DNA of 64,000 nt from Erythroxylum novogranatense (GCA_029891385.1 CM057227.1:61009567-61073566), one strand, 5' to 3'. Shown: positions 1 to 13,489, counted from the first letter of the stretch. The notes: generated by a model from the letters alone, not told the origin. Translations and numbers: made by a program.

Positions 1-3000
1 GAAACGAATCACAAAGAGGCGGAACGAATAAACTATTGATCACAAAGCGAAACAAATCATTATCGAATCGAAAGCCAACTTGGAAGCGAAGCATACAAAC
101 AAAGTCAAATCAAATTGGCTTGGAGACAACCAAACAAACGATCACGAATCACAAATCGAATCGATGCATTCGAACTGAAATACAAGCACCGACATCCGTG
201 AACAAAATTTTTGAAATCACTGTCGCGTTGGAAACCTTAAGACATTCTAAATCCGGTATAAATTTTTTTTCTTTCTTATTCCTTTCCTTTTCATTTCTTT
301 CATAACCAAACTCAATCCAAAATACATTCACATACAATCGCACTATCCATGTGCAATACCATAACTCAATAGCCTTATCCAAATCTCAAACCACAATGCC
401 TTATCATACTCATAATCATATACACATCCCATACATAACTTAAAGCAATGCATAATTCCAGAAATCCATACACCTTATACTCACTATATACACAATTTCA
501 TAAATCACAGCTTTATACAAATCATAGTGGCATTTTCAAGCCTTATACATTACCCATAACCCTAAATCAAAGTACACAACACACAACAATTCTAGACTTC
601 TCAGCAACCATTTAACTTACCAATAATACATTATAAACACATGCAAATAGAAATCTTCATTTTCTTTCACCGATCTTCTTCTCATCACCGTGGATGGAAT
701 GAAGGGGTGAGCTTCACGACTGTGGGGTAACAGTTTATAAAAAATATAAACAAAACCCTTGAAATTCTTTTTCTTTTCTGGTCTTAGAAAACATTGTTTT
801 GAAATCCGTAAGGCATATTTTCCAAAAGTTCTTTCCTTCAGATTCAAAATCGCAATTTACAAAACATATGATTTTAGGCTTTCACCATAAACCCATAAGT
901 TTATAAAACATGAATGCATCAACTTGACAATTCATAGATGCAATGGCAATCACATAAGCAATGCACAACAACACATGGCTCGAGAGTTCAGAAACACGAC
1001 GGATAAACCAAGTTTATACAGTAATCTATTCGAGTCCTATTTCTCAGATCTCGTGGCTTCAAGCGGGCAAATGGAGAAGGCTATAATTTTCCATACGCCG
1101 ACGCACGTGACTATCCATCCGTAATCTCTCGCCCACACAAAAGCATATAAACAATGCTCAAGATCATTTATCAAAATGATATGCTTCCGTTTTCTTTTCT
1201 TCTTTCCATTCAAATCACAATGCCATGACACACTCCAATGGCATAACATTATCACATCAATAAACATATTCAATCTCAATTCAACAATGTAATCACATAT
1301 GGATCAACATCAGAACAATGAATGCGAGTGATTTCTTCAAGACATAAATCAACGTATGCAGGTTCATAAAGCACATTATTCAATTTTTTATTTTATTTTT
1401 TTTATTATTATTATTTTATAAATCTTTTATTTTCTTAAAAACATTTCGAAAACATTTTCATAACATATCAAATTCGCCGAAAATAATGAATTTAACAATT
1501 TACTTAAATTTCTTAAATCCAAATCACTAAATAAATTTCAAAATCTTTCTTCATTTCTCAATTCATTTTAAAACTCGTAACCATTTTCCAAAATATTCGG
1601 AACAATAAAATTCAATACTTTCTCAATTTTTCAATCAATCTCCCAAATCATTTGAAGACAAGAAATTAGGCCTTTGTGTCATTTTTCAAACTTCAAATTT
1701 TCTTAATTTATCAAACATTTAAAACTTGTATAAACTCTTAAAACAGTTTCTAAAACCATTTCAAACACCTTTCGAAAATCGTACTTTTCAACATTTAAAT
1801 AAACCTTTATTTTTTTTTAACAATTTCAAATGCATTTCGGAAATCACACTTTGTCAAACATTTTTATAAACGAGTTTGGAAATCGTAACCTTTTAAACAC
1901 TTTTATAAACAATGTCGAAATCATAATTTTCAAATACTTTTTATAAACATTAGACATTCTAAATCATAAATTTTCAAACATTTGCATAAACCATTTTCTA
2001 GACAATTTCAAAACATTTTAGGAATCAAAACTTTCAAATATTTCCATAAACAATATTTTCTATACACTTCCGAATTTATATGAAATCACAAGTTTTCAAA
2101 TTTTTACATAAAACCATATTTTATAAAAGCTCTTAAAACTAGTCGGAAATCATAATTTTTCAAACCTTTATCATATTCAAACTCAATATCATTTATTGAA
2201 TGTTCTTTCTTTCGAATATACGAAATGCCATGGAATCTTTCGAGGCATAACACAAATCTATTTTGCAATTCATCAAAAGCTCATGTATGGAATCAATGAT
2301 GATTTTCAAATCATTCACACAATGATGCAACACTTATGATGCAATTGAAATCGAAAATCTCTTTATTTAAAGAAAGCAAGTAGGGCTTATAAATTCTATT
2401 ATAAATGAGATACCCACCTCGATTCGATGCTAGAAAGTTGTTCCTAGCTCCAATTTGTCCATTGGTTCCTTCTTTCTTCCAATATAACTTCACCTAAAGC
2501 AATTTCTCCCAAATTCAACATCATAAATACCTTAATCCTCAAATTGAACTTAGAAAACATAAATCCCTCATATATTCAAGCTTTCTAAATCACAAATTTC
2601 CAAAATCCTCAAATTCCAAATTTGGGCATAAACCCTAATTAATTTCCATCCAAAATTAAACCCATAATACTTAGAAATCAACAAAATTAACTTCATACTC
2701 CACAAACCCATTCCATTTTCCATGATTCTAAACCAAAACTTCAAGAGAAACTCAAATCTTAAAACCGCTTCTTACCTCATTTCTTCTCCATTTTCAGATT
2801 TTCTTGGTTCAAGATGAAGCTCTCTTCATCCTCCACCTTTCTCTCTCTTAGAATGACATTAAAATCTCTCTCTAGTGGTAGAAAATTGAGCCCTAGCTTT
2901 CTCCCATTTTCTCCACCAAACTTGCTCTCCTTCTCTCTCTCTCTTCTCTTATTCCTTCTTTTCTCTTAAGTTTCGTGGGTTGCCTCTTAAAATGACAGCC

Positions 3001-3586
3001 CACTTGTTTTTATAGTGCCATGACATTTAATGAAAGAGGAATGACCCATAAGTTCCTCCATTCAAGCCTATAAACTTAACCCTTTAAGTAAACTTCCAAA
3101 ATTACCCCTCCATTGGTCTTTAAAACTGAAATCTTGTCTGATTATTTCGATCAGGTAAATGAAGCCATTTGACAAACCTTTCTTCTAGATAAATGTTCCT
3201 CTATGTCTTACGAATCCAACCCTTCAAGAATCGGATCAATCGGAGTTCTATAGCTCAAGATATCTCAAAATATCAAGTCTCGCTCTTCGTAATCGAGGCT
3301 GAAAACTACACCTAACTTCCGACCTGAATTTGGAAGTCTTAGAGGCTACATTACTGATCAGTTCCTTCATAACATTTGTAGCCCCATGTCTCTATTTTTA
3401 TTTGCAAAAATAATCAAATCAATCGGAGTTCTACCGATCGAGATATCTCTAAAATACTGAACACTGTCCAAACTTTTATAACCAATCAGTTCACGAAAAT
3501 CCGAGCTATCTTTCTTCATTTAATTCCAAAACTGATATATGTAGTATGAAAAGATAGAAAAATGTATTAGGAATCCAACGCTTCAA
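1..3586 (-). repeat. Tekay-like gypsy LTR (LTR A), left part
   Basis: AT-rich, non-coding sequence that reads as part of a long Tekay-type LTR in minus orientation. Blocks around 650-940 and 2300-2430 match, in the same order, blocks at 10480-10690 and 11090-11240 in LTR E. The stretch at 3100-3500 resembles 11820-12070 and 59640-59850. There is a C/T-rich patch near 2810-2970. No internal coding region adjoins it, so it is a solo or truncated LTR that starts before the window. The family is inferred from similarity to the LTR at 59439-61934, which is joined to Tekay pol. Confidence 0.6.
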
Positions 3587-4886
3587 AAATCGACTCAATC
3601 GGAGGTCTACACAAAAAGTTATGGCCAAAAAAAGGAAGAGGGGTCAAAAACACAAAAGTAGACGATGATGTCAGCACAGACGCAAGTTCGTCTGTGACGA
3701 CGTCAGCACAGACGCAAAAATTCGTCTGTGGTGACGTCAGCATAGACGCAAAACTTCGTCTGTGGTGACGTCAGCACAGACGCAAAACTTCGTCTTTGGT
3801 GACGTCACCACAGACGCAAAACTTCGTCTGTGATGACATCAGCACAGACGCAAAAATTCGTCTGACCCCCTTCTTCAGAACATCCACAATTAGAAAGATC
3901 ATAACTTTCTATTCAGAACTTCAAATTAGACACGGTTTGATTCGTTGGAAAGATAAGAGAAAAATCTACAACTTTCCAGAAGGAAAATTTGACAAAATCT
4001 ATCTTTATCAATTCCAAATTGACCCTAAAGTCAGAAGATAAGACTTTCATTCCTGCACCAACACTGCACCCAATTCTTAACTTCATAACAATATTTGAGA
4101 CTCTTAGGCACATAATTAAAATTCGATGTCTTCTTACAAAATGTAGCCATATGTCTCTAGTTTAATCCAAATTAAGAATCATCTCGTTTGGATTACTAGA
4201 GAAAACGTTATGGTTAAAATACTGAATCATATTCAGTTAACATTTTTCAGATCACTACCAATCTTGTCTCCAAATCTTTCCTTATCACAACTCATACCAA
4301 GAGCACTCTTTCTACTCTCTTGTCCAATATTTTCATGCTTTATATCAATGGAAAGATAAAAAAACCTCTACAATGTTCATAAAGAACTCCAAAGTAACTT
4401 CACCCTCTAGTTAAGTCAATCTTTCAATCAAAGTTTCTGCCCGTTTAGCAATTACCTAAGCAATATCCAAACTTCAATTTATCATAACTTCTTGCCCCGA
4501 TATCGAAAAATTGCATACTTTATGGCGTTAGAGAGCTGGAAACATGAACTAAAACTTTCATTAAGACCACTTTGGCCAAATATATCTAGATCACTACAGA
4601 TTTTCCTTTGAAGTTTCTAACACCATTCCAACCCATCAATTTCACATATCAACACATCACCACAAGCTCTTCAACTAAATCCTCTCAAACACAAAACACA
4701 CAAATCTATACACAATTGATATTCTTACACAATTGATCTTTCATATCCATATATAAATCCATGTCTCATTAATATCATAAGATAAATGTTTATAAAATTA
4801 AATGGCATTCTAAGCCATGCTACAACATCAGTATTCAAGTCCAAGTACAAAAGATACAAAACTCCATCATTCTCCACATATGACTT
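3587..4886 (-). repeat. 1.3-kb tandem duplication in LTR A, copy 1
   Basis: First of two adjacent copies, about 1300 bp each. The unit starts at 'atcgactcaatcggaggt' and ends at 'ctccacatatgact'. It contains a 34-bp minisatellite, then the conserved LTR block with 'tcataactttctattc' and 'cgttggaaagataagag'. By eye the copies differ at a few percent of positions, with short indels. This looks like unequal exchange inside one LTR. Confidence 0.85.
3665..3872. repeat. 34-bp minisatellite with hairpin and TGACGTCA motifs
   Basis: Six head-to-tail units of about 34 bp. A typical unit holds GACGTCAGCA, then the inverted arms CACAGACG and CGTCTGTG around an 8-base loop. Unit junctions create TGACGTCA, the palindromic bZIP-type site, or one-base variants of it. 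A hairpin or bZIP-binding role is inference; the repetition and symmetry are visible. Confidence 0.9.
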
Positions 4887-6183
4887 CGAAAATCGACTCA
4901 ATCGGAGGTGTACACAAAAAGTTATGGCCAAAAGAAGGAAGAGGGTCAAAACACAAAAGGCACGATGATGTCAAGACAGACGAAGTTCGTGCAGTGATGA
5001 CGTCAGCACAGACGCAAAAATTCGTCTGTGGTGACGTCAGCACAAACGCAAAACTTCATCTGTGGTGACGTCAGCACAGACGCAAAACTTCATCTGTGGT
5101 GATGTCAACACAGACGCAAAACTTCGTCTGTGATGACATCAGCACAGACGCAAAAATTCGTCTGACTCCCTTCTCCAGAACATCCACACTTAGAAAGATC
5201 ATAACTTTCTACTCAGAACTCCAAATTAGACACGGTTTGATTCGTTGAAAAGCTAAGAGAAAAATCTACAACTTTCCAGAAGGAAATATTACAAAATCTA
5301 TCTTTATCAATTCCAAAATTGCCCCTAAAGTCAGAAGATAAGACTTTCATTCCTGCACCAACACTGCACCCAATTCTTAACTTCATAACAATATTTGAGA
5401 CTCTTAGGCACATAATTGAAAGTTGATGTCTTCTTAAAAAATGTAGCCATATGTCTCTAGTTTAATCCAAATTAAGAATCATCTCATTTGGATTACTAAA
5501 GAAAACGTTATGGTTAAAATACTGAAGCATATTCAGTGAACATTTTTCAGATCACTACCAATCTTGTCTCCAAATCTTTCCTTATCACAACTCATACCAA
5601 GATCACTCTTTTTACTCTCTTGTCCAATATTTTAATGCTTTATATCAATGGAAAGATAAAAGAACCTCTACAATGTCCATAAAGAACTCCAAAGTAACTT
5701 CACCCGCTAGTTAAGTCAATCTTTCAATCAAAGTTTCTGCCCGTTTAGCAATCACCTAAGCAATATCCAAACTTCAATTTATCATAACTTCTTGCCCCAA
5801 TATCGAAAAATTGCATACTTTATGGCGTTAGAAAGCTGGAAACATGAACTACAACTTTCATTAAGACCACTTTGGCCAAATATATCTAGATCACTACAGA
5901 TTTTCCTTTGAAGTTTCTGACATCATTCCAACCCATCAATTTCACATATCAACACATCACCACAAGCTCTTCAACTAAATCCTCTCAAACACAAAACACA
6001 CAAATCTATACACAATTGATATTCTTACACAATTGATCTTTCATATCCATATATAAATCCATGTCTCATTAACATCATAAGATAAATGTTTATAAAATTA
6101 AATGGCATTCTAAGCCATGCTACAACATCGAGATTCAAGTCCAAGTACAAAAGATACAAACTCCATCATTCTCCACATATGAC
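4887..6183 (-). repeat. 1.3-kb tandem duplication in LTR A, copy 2
   Basis: Second copy of the unit beginning at 3587. It follows directly and carries its own, slightly degraded minisatellite. It ends at the same internal point as copy 1. The 250 bases beyond it (to the LINE relic) are AT-rich and contain nothing I can identify. Confidence 0.85.
4962..5165. repeat. 34-bp minisatellite, duplicated copy
   Basis: Copy of the 3665-3872 array within the second 1.3-kb unit. It also has six units, but more of the arms are mutated (for example 'cacaaacg' and 'catctgtg'). Some TGACGTCA sites remain. Confidence 0.88.
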
Positions 6184-6440
6184 TGAAATCTTATTCTTGC
6201 AATAATCTAACTTAAAACACCACATGCATAACCAACCAAATTATCTTTGCTTTCTAATTTCTTCAAAATTTTACACTTTCACTTTCTATTTCTTAATTTC
6301 AACTTCCATTTCAATCCACTTGAACTTTCATAATCCATACAAATCTATTTGAAACCTAAAGTTATCCAATCAAACAAATCTTTTCTCATCAATTTCCTTA
6401 AGGCAAAATATCTATAACTCCATTCATATACAAAAACTCT

Positions 6441-7593
6441 TATCAAATTTTTATTTTCATATTTCCAATTTCCACTAAAAGATCGGGGTCCAATAGAATC
6501 TCTGATGTTTTATTTTCCTTGTTACTTGGAGTTGCCTTCTCTAAGGTAAGTTCTTGCTCCTTTTCTTGCTGCTTTAGAATATTTAATTTCTGCGCCTTTC
6601 CTTTCTCTAACTCTTGTTGTAATCCAGTCTCACCCTCCCTGTAGGTGCCCATTCCTTCTTCAATGTATTCTGATCAGGCCTCCATTCATACTCAATCCTT
6701 ATTTCCTTGAAAATTATTTCCCCCTCCTCATTAGAAGTATCCAGTTGGAAGGAAGAGGGCTAACTCTTCTGTAGTTCTAGCTCTACACATATCCATGCAT
6801 ACACAATCCTAGACATCCTAGTAGTATGTGTATCCATTAAAAGTGGGTGTCCCACTGCACTTGTAATCCTCCCCAAACCTTCATTATTCCAATATTCTAA
6901 TGGAATATTATGAAACCTACCCAAATTAGAGTATACTTAACCTCTTTTTGTTACCCACCATTAGACTCCACTTTCGTAGAAACAATGTATTCCTTTGGAT
7001 ATGCTAAGGTCCCTTTTCCAATACCAAATTCAATCCTATTTCTGAATCAAACTTAAATATGAAATTGTTTGCGCTAGTTATTAAAGTTTCCTTTAGCCCT
7101 AACTCTACCCAGGACTTAGCTAGAACTCTTTGTACAATAGGAAAAGATGGTCTCTTTCCTAAGAAAAAACCCATTAGAGCTATCCCAAAATGTGCGGCTC
7201 CTTTTTTTACTAGCTCTGGAGGAGGGATGACATATATCTAATCCTCCCTGACATCCAGGGGGTAATAAGTTAAAGATTTATCTTCTGTTCATTTCACCAT
7301 CCCCTCTGAAACGACTACCTTCCATGATCTAATGTTCCCCAATTTTTTTTATTTTAAAGAAACTGGGAAGAAGTTTGGGGCATATTTTCCTAAGGTTTTG
7401 CCGCAGTGGAGATTTGCATATGGTTGATGAATAGGGACATTTTCTGAGGTGGTTCTTTGGTTTGAAAGGGTGCAATGATGTTTGGGTTGGAATTTTGGAT
7501 TTGGATTCGATTAGGGTTTTGGTGGGTGATAAGGATGAGGGTAGGTAATGGGGAGAGAGGGGTTCGGGGGTGGGTAGGAGAAGAAAAATCCAT
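6441..7593 (-). pseudogene. L1-type LINE ORF1 (DUF4283 / zf-CCHC_4) relic
   Basis: Reading the minus strand from a possible start at 7593, the broken frames contain the hallmarks of plant LINE ORF1. A DUF4283-like block lies around 7240-7030, with 'GIALMGFFLGKRPSFP' and 'WVELGLKETL' followed by 'FKFDSEIGLNLVLEKGP'. Near 6930-6790 is the zf-CCHC_4-type block 'VGFHNIPLEYWNNEGLG', then 'SAVGHPLLMDTHT' and 'RIVYAWICVELE'. The family is an RNA-binding protein that packages LINE RNA. Several stops and frameshifts interrupt it, and no ORF2 follows below 6441, so it is a truncated, dead insertion. The 5' end is probably near 7690. Confidence 0.8.
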
Positions 7594-7699
7594 AAATGAA
7601 GAAGGAGTTAAAATCTGCCTGAAATCTCAAAAATTATGGATCTCTCGATGCTTATGGCTCAATGTTTGATGCTCATCACATCTTACCGATTTGATTATT

Positions 7700-8440
7700 T
7701 ACATGATATATTTGGTCAATTAAGACTCATTAACCAACCTAATCATTTAGCATTTAGTTCAACTTCTTGATTTATTATCGAAACATAAAGTTACGACAAA
7801 TAATCACAACACCAAAATGAATTGACAAAAAATAACTAGATTAACATTGAATCAAGTTTAAATTCTTAAAGAAAAGTTAGAACATCATCATCAATCCCAA
7901 ATCTATCAAAATCATCATATCCATCTTACACATTCAATGAAAGGAAATAACAAGATGAAAAAAATGTCACTTGGATAGGATCGGGATTGCTCAGAAAAGC
8001 AGCAGCAACAAAAGCCTGCTCCTCTCTCCTCTTCTCTCTTTTTTTTTCTTTCATCTTGGAGTTTCCCAAATTGACAAAATTTAGAGCTCTCTCTAGGGTT
8101 CATTCTCTTTCTTTAGATAGTCTTTTCCATTTTAGTAAACCATAGGGTTTTCTCAAGTTTAAAATGTTCCAAATGTCCCTCGGTAAATCACATTAGTGAG
8201 GTTGTCTACACTGTCTATTACATAAGCCACGATCATGGAACTTGATATACACAAAATTTAAACTCAATAACATGTTCTACCCATAAAACACTCAAAAATA
8301 CAAATGTCTAACTAAATAACACAATCCTAACATAAACATGCACAAATCATTCAATTTAACAAATAAACACATACATACTACTCACTAAAACTTTATGCAA
8401 TCTACCACTATCAGCATTACTACCATTTCTCATAATGTAC
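7700..8440. other. AT-rich sequence without identifiable gene
   Basis: No convincing coding frame. On the minus strand a purine-rich stretch (about 8100-7990, GAGA-type) resembles the leader region of LTR-type promoters. It may be a continuation of LTR A displaced by the LINE insertion, but I could not establish this. Confidence 0.4.
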
Positions 8441-8454
8441 TCAATAATAGATAG

Positions 8455-8850
8455 GCTATAAATTATAAAAGAAAGCGGTATAAAACAAGGGGACCCTTTT
8501 TCCTTACCTATTTACAATTTATATTGAGGTCCTTTCTCAAATCATCTTTGATAAGATTGGCCTTGAAAATAGATTTTAGTATCATAAAGTTTGCAAGCAT
8601 CTTTAGATCATCAATTTGGATTTTATTGATGTTATACAATTATTTCATAGAGTTGTTCCCTAGTTAATTGATTGCCTAATTAAGGGCTTTTACTTATTTA
8701 ATGAGTTTTTTGTCATAGAAATAAATAGGGAAGAAACTTCAATACGGTTTACACTAGTGCCTCTCAAAAAGCTCATTCTTTTGTGAAGTTGTCTAGATTT
8801 TTTCTCATGGACCCCCTTCATAAACCTTAGAATCCCCATATTTTCTAGAA
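8455..8850 (+). pseudogene. L1-type LINE reverse transcriptase fragment
   Basis: The plus strand encodes 'ESGIKQGDPFSLPIYNL', the RT motif usually written GLRQGDPLSPYLF. A degenerate counterpart of the downstream block 'YHPKCKKLNLTHLCFADD' follows (here 'FQYHKVCKHL' and 'NLDFIDVIQLF', with the FADD acidic pair lost). Stops and frameshifts are frequent. It is an isolated scrap with no neighbouring endonuclease or tail. Orientation is the same as the LINE RT relics at 17906-18640 and 49370-51070. Confidence 0.7.
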
Positions 8851-9869
8851 AAATATGCCATAATATCTCTGTTGATTGATCAATAATAAAGACTAAGAAT
8901 TACTTCTATACTTATTTGCTTTGATTTATCTTCTTGATTTAATCATTCTTGATCCTTAATATACAATAATTATGATTACCCTCTCTCTGATCTAATGAAA
9001 TAAATTAAAATAGATAGAAATTGAATTTTGATCTCTCAATCTGTGAAATTTCTTTCTAATTATATAATGGGATTTGAAGCAATCTTATAGATAACTAATA
9101 AAAATTAATATCTATCTTCAATTGCCTATTAATTTGATGTTTATAGGTCTATTAAAGTACCAAATCTCACAGTGCAACATAAGAAAAGTGATTCAATCTA
9201 ATCTCTTGATCCAAATTGAATATAAAACAATAAATATCATAAAAATATTTCATTAAATAAAGAATGTAAATTTCAACAAACAAATTAAGAGTAACTCCTA
9301 AGAAGGAATTTAACAATCTATATATGTGACTATATATCCAAATTTAATCATCGTTAATATCCAATAACAATAAGGAAATAAAAAAAGAGTAGAGAATTGA
9401 ATTTATAAGTCTTCTCTTTTTTGCCTTTAGGTAGAAAATCTATAGCTTTTTTCTTAAGAATTTTGCTCTTTTATCTCCTTTTGTTATGCTTTTGCAGCTG
9501 ACCCTTTTATGTTTTTCTTTACCTTAAATTCTTCTTGATCCTTATAGGGTTCCTTCTAGCTTTTCCATTTATCTTGGTTCCAAAAATAGCCCTAAATCAC
9601 CAAAAATATAAAAATATCATGACTTGTAAAAGCTAGAATTTGCTCTATACATGATCGTGCTAGAGGCTACCCAATTTGTTGCTTCTTTATGCATGATTGT
9701 GCCAAACATTACTCTCTAGCTTTTTCTTCATCTTTTATTAACTTTTTTCAGTCTCCATTAGTCACCAAAGATATCAAATAACCCTTGGAATATGCAATTA
9801 AGGTCAAATTCTTGCCTTAAACAATATCAATCAATCAAAACACCCCAAAACACTAACAATCATCTAAGT
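8851..9869. other. AT-rich repeat-like sequence, no gene seen
   Basis: Low-complexity A/T-rich sequence with no coding signal. Its style (runs of short T- and A-rich words, C/T-rich patch at 9410-9490) is that of a decayed LTR, but no termini were found. Confidence 0.4.
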
Positions 9870-9955
9870 AATTTTTCATTTTCTTCAATGACAATTGTTG
9901 GAATTCTAAGATGAGTGGCCTAGTGAATGTTGATAAAAGATAAGATATTAGTGAG
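9870..9955. repeat. Dispersed repeat, copy 1
   Basis: Contains 'ctaagtaattt' and, shortly after, 'gatgagtggcctagtgaa'. The same words in the same order recur at 17810-17905. It joins the primer-site module at 9962 here but a LINE relic in the other copy, so it is a repeat in its own right or the edge of a larger unrecognised element. Confidence 0.7.
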
Positions 9956-9961
9956 TAATTG

Positions 9962-10141
9962 TGTTGGGTCCTAATTCTGGAGTCCAACTCAGAGGTCATA
10001 AAAACGTGAGCTCTGATACCACAACTGTTGGGAACCCTGAACGATTTCGGAGCCCAACATTCGGAGCCATAATCACTGAGCTTATTCCAATGAAGTCTCC
10101 TTAACCATCTTCGATTCCTCTTCTTTCTCTGATACCATAAC
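9962..10141 (-). repeat. Repeated LTR-end + tRNA-iMet primer-site module
   Basis: Two units (9962-10025 and 10026-10141) each begin TGTTGGG, carry a 'tCTGGAGTCCAAC / TTCGGAGCCCAAC' segment, and end with a complement of the initiator-methionine tRNA primer site ('gctctgatacca' at 10010-10021; 'tctctgatacca' at 10126-10137), then '(c/t)aac'. A third TGTTG start at 10142 with 'GATTCCGGAACCC' opens LTR E. In minus orientation each unit reads LTR end followed by TGGTATCAGAG, the usual plant primer-binding site. Confidence 0.75.
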
Positions 10142-12440
10142 TGTTGAGTCTCGCTTGATTCCGGAACCCAAACCTTGTAAAATCATGATACTGCAAGTAT
10201 TATCCTATAGGGTTATTCCCATGAACCCTTATTAGACATCATCCCATAACGGTGGTGTGCCCACAATAGTCAAACATCAAAACAAACTCAACCATCTTAA
10301 CAAAGAAGTCAATTATGATCATACACAACCAAAACTACTTCAATATATCATTTCATTACTAAAGCAACAGAGTTCGAAAAACTTTATTTACATATCAAAA
10401 GCCACACCAATGGCTTATTACAAAAATACAAAAATAGCAAATTTGTGAAAGTTCCCTTAGGCTTTTGATCACTTGCTCTTAACTATCACCTGAAGATGGG
10501 ACAGAAAGGGGGATGGGCTTGAAAACTCGTGGGTAATAGTTTATAACGAAAAAATAAGCAAAACTTTTGAAACCATTTTTCTTATCATAGAAAATTTTCA
10601 TTAAGTTCATAAAACATATGTTTCTTACTTTCATCCAAAATCCACAAGTTATAAAACATGAATGCAACAAACTTGTTAACATAACGTAAGCACATCATAA
10701 TGGTTTGGGAGGTTCATAAACAGAACGTACTACACATTTTTCATAAGGGTCCTGTGTAGCCGTGAATAGAACGTACTAACATAATCCCACATAATGGTTT
10801 TGCATAGCCTTGAACTTATGGGAGTCTATGAAGGAGCTCCATGCCACTAGTGGGAAAGTGGGAGAAGCCTTTAGTCAAAGTGCACTTGACAACAAAATGG
10901 ACCAAACCAAACCCACATAACATGTATTTCATATCTTATAAGCATATTGCTCAAATTGGCACTTTTTCGAAACTTGATTTTTCATAAACATAAGATATTT
11001 CAAAAACATGATTTCATAAACTTGTTATCTTTTCAAAAAATCACTTTCAAATTCTTTTCATAAATCATCACAATTCATATAACAACATATTGCAATTTCT
11101 CAAATCATTCAAAAGCAATGAATGCAACACTTATAATGCAATTGGAAACATTAAACTTTCTTGATTAAAAATAAACATTAGCGGCTTATTTACTATATTA
11201 TAAACATGTACCCACCTGATTTCTTTGCTTAGAAACTTGATTAAAATGCCTCTTCTCTTGCTCCTTTTGCCTCTTTTGATCACTTTATACAATAACAAAA
11301 ATCCGACTCAATAGGGTTTTCAATTGAAAATCCCTCAAGCACAATCACTAAAATTGGTTTTGGAATACTTAAACACAAACATTTTCTAAACTCCATGAAC
11401 TAAAATCCTTCCAAAAATCTAAAAGATTTAAAATGATCTTACATTCATTCTTCACCAAATGAAGGGATCTTTAGCTCAAAGGGAAGCTCTTCTCTTCCTC
11501 TTCCTTTTTCCTTTCTTGAACAACTCCAAAATCTCTCTTAAAGACTAATACAATTGAAACCCTAGCTTGTTTTCACTTCTTTCTCTCCTTCTCTTCTTCT
11601 CTTCGTATTTCTCTCTCTTCTTCATGACACTCTCTCTTTTTCTCTTCAAATTTTGTTCTTCTCTCTTCTTAAAATGCAGGACAACACTTCTTCTTCCAAT
11701 TATTCCCTTAATGATTGAGAAATGTCCCATTTGCCCTTTCATTTATGCCTTATGTCTTTTATGCTTAAGTGTCTTGCCAAAAGTACCCTTGAACATTCTG
11801 ACATAACACTTTCTTCTATAAAAATGTTCCCAATTGTCTTACACCAAAATCAATCCATTTGGTTCAAAACTCTAAAAGTATTGCCCCAAATATTTTCGAA
11901 CTGTTGTTATATTAAAACAGTACACTATACTTAAATTCCTCCCAAAAATTGAAAGTCTTTGAGACTGAATTAGATGCCAATTTTTCATACCATTTGTATC
12001 TCCATCTCTCTCGTTTATCTTGAAACAATAATCATCTTACTTAGAGCTATACCGATGAAGACATCATCAAAATACTGAAATATGTTCAATAAAATATCCC
12101 ATTCTTACTCTTCGAACCGATACCCTTACTTTGATTCAATCCATCTTTTTGTAATTCTCACCAAATGCTATAAAATTCTATAGAGGGATAGAAAATGTGT
12201 TAAGAAACTATTGGTTCAAGAATCACTTCATTTGGAGGTCGGAGAACAACCTTATGACTGAAAGAATCAAACAAGGTTTTGTCCTCAATCATATTGAACC
12301 TATTTCGGGACAAAAGGTATAACTCTCTTTACAGATGTCAGATTAAGATCATCTTAGGAGGGTTTCAAAGAGGAATTTTATTTACAACTTTCAAGAAGAC
12401 ATTGACGTCAGATTTTATCATTTGAAGGGTAAAAAATGAA

Positions 12441-13425
12441 GCAGACGATAGGTACATACGAAAAGCAGATGAATGGGAAAAGGCAGACAAATCGGAAAAT
12501 TGCTATAACTTTCCGTAAATATATTAGATTGATGCGTTATTTAGATGGTTTCAAAGAGGAATTCAAGATATACAATGTTTATGAAGACCTAGAAGATAGA
12601 TTCTATCGTTTAAAGAGTAAAAAATGGAGCAGACAATAGGTACAGACGAAACCAAATGAAAAAGCAGACGAATGGAAAAAAGTAGACGAATCGGGAAAAT
12701 TACTATGACTTTCCCTAAAGATATCAAATTAGGGTGTTCTTTGGATAGTTAAAAAGAGGAATTCAATATATATGACTTTCATGCAGACCTTGAAGGCAGA
12801 TTCTATCATCTGAAGGGTCAAAATTGGAGCAGTCGATAGGTATAGACGAAATCAAATGAAAAAGCAAACGAATTGTAAAAAGTAGATGAATCGGGAAAAT
12901 TTCTATAACTTTCTCTATGGATATCATATTAGGGTTTTATTTAGATGGTTCAAAAGAGGAATTCAAGATTTAAAACTTTTATGAAGATGAAGGCAGGTTC
13001 TATCATCTGGAGGGTCAAAAATGGAGCAGACGATAGATACAAACGAAACCAAATGAAAAAGCAGACGAATGGGAAAAAGAAGACAAATTGGGAAAATTGC
13101 TATAAATTTATATACAAATATTGGATTAGGGTGTTCTTTGATGGTTAAAAAGAGTAATTCAAGATCTACAACTTTCATTAAGGCCTTGAAGATAGATTCT
13201 ATCATCTAAAGGGTCAAAAATGGAGTAGATGATAGGTACAGACGAAACCAAATGAAAAAGCTGACGAATGGAAAAAAGCAGATGAATTGAGAAAATTGCT
13301 ATAACTTTCCCTAACAATATCATATTAGGGTGTTCTTTGTATGGTTCAAAATATGGGATTAAGATCTACAACTTTTATAAAGACTATGAAGGCAGAATTT
13401 ATCCTCTGAAGGGTCAAAAATGGAG
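12441..13425. repeat. About 198-bp tandem repeat inside LTR E
   Basis: Five units start at about 12441, 12629, 12829, 13026 and 13225, with the next partial start at 13425. Spacing is 188-200 bp. Each begins 'gcagacgataggtacagac', repeats the hexamer GACGAA-like word, and ends with 'gaagggtcaaaaatggagc'. The unit is an amplified piece of the LTR itself, since 'ctataacttt' and 'agaccttgaag' also occur once in the LTR at 60160-60190. Confidence 0.88.
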
Positions 13426-13489
13426 CAAATGATAATACATAAAAGGAGAAGTTTTGGTCAACAACAAAAGAAGTAGAAAGTCAACTATA

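Noticed and set aside
7915..8103. Cys-rich 62-codon minus-strand frame
   Set aside because: No homology recognised; the CCCCF run comes from an 'agcagcagcaac' tract.
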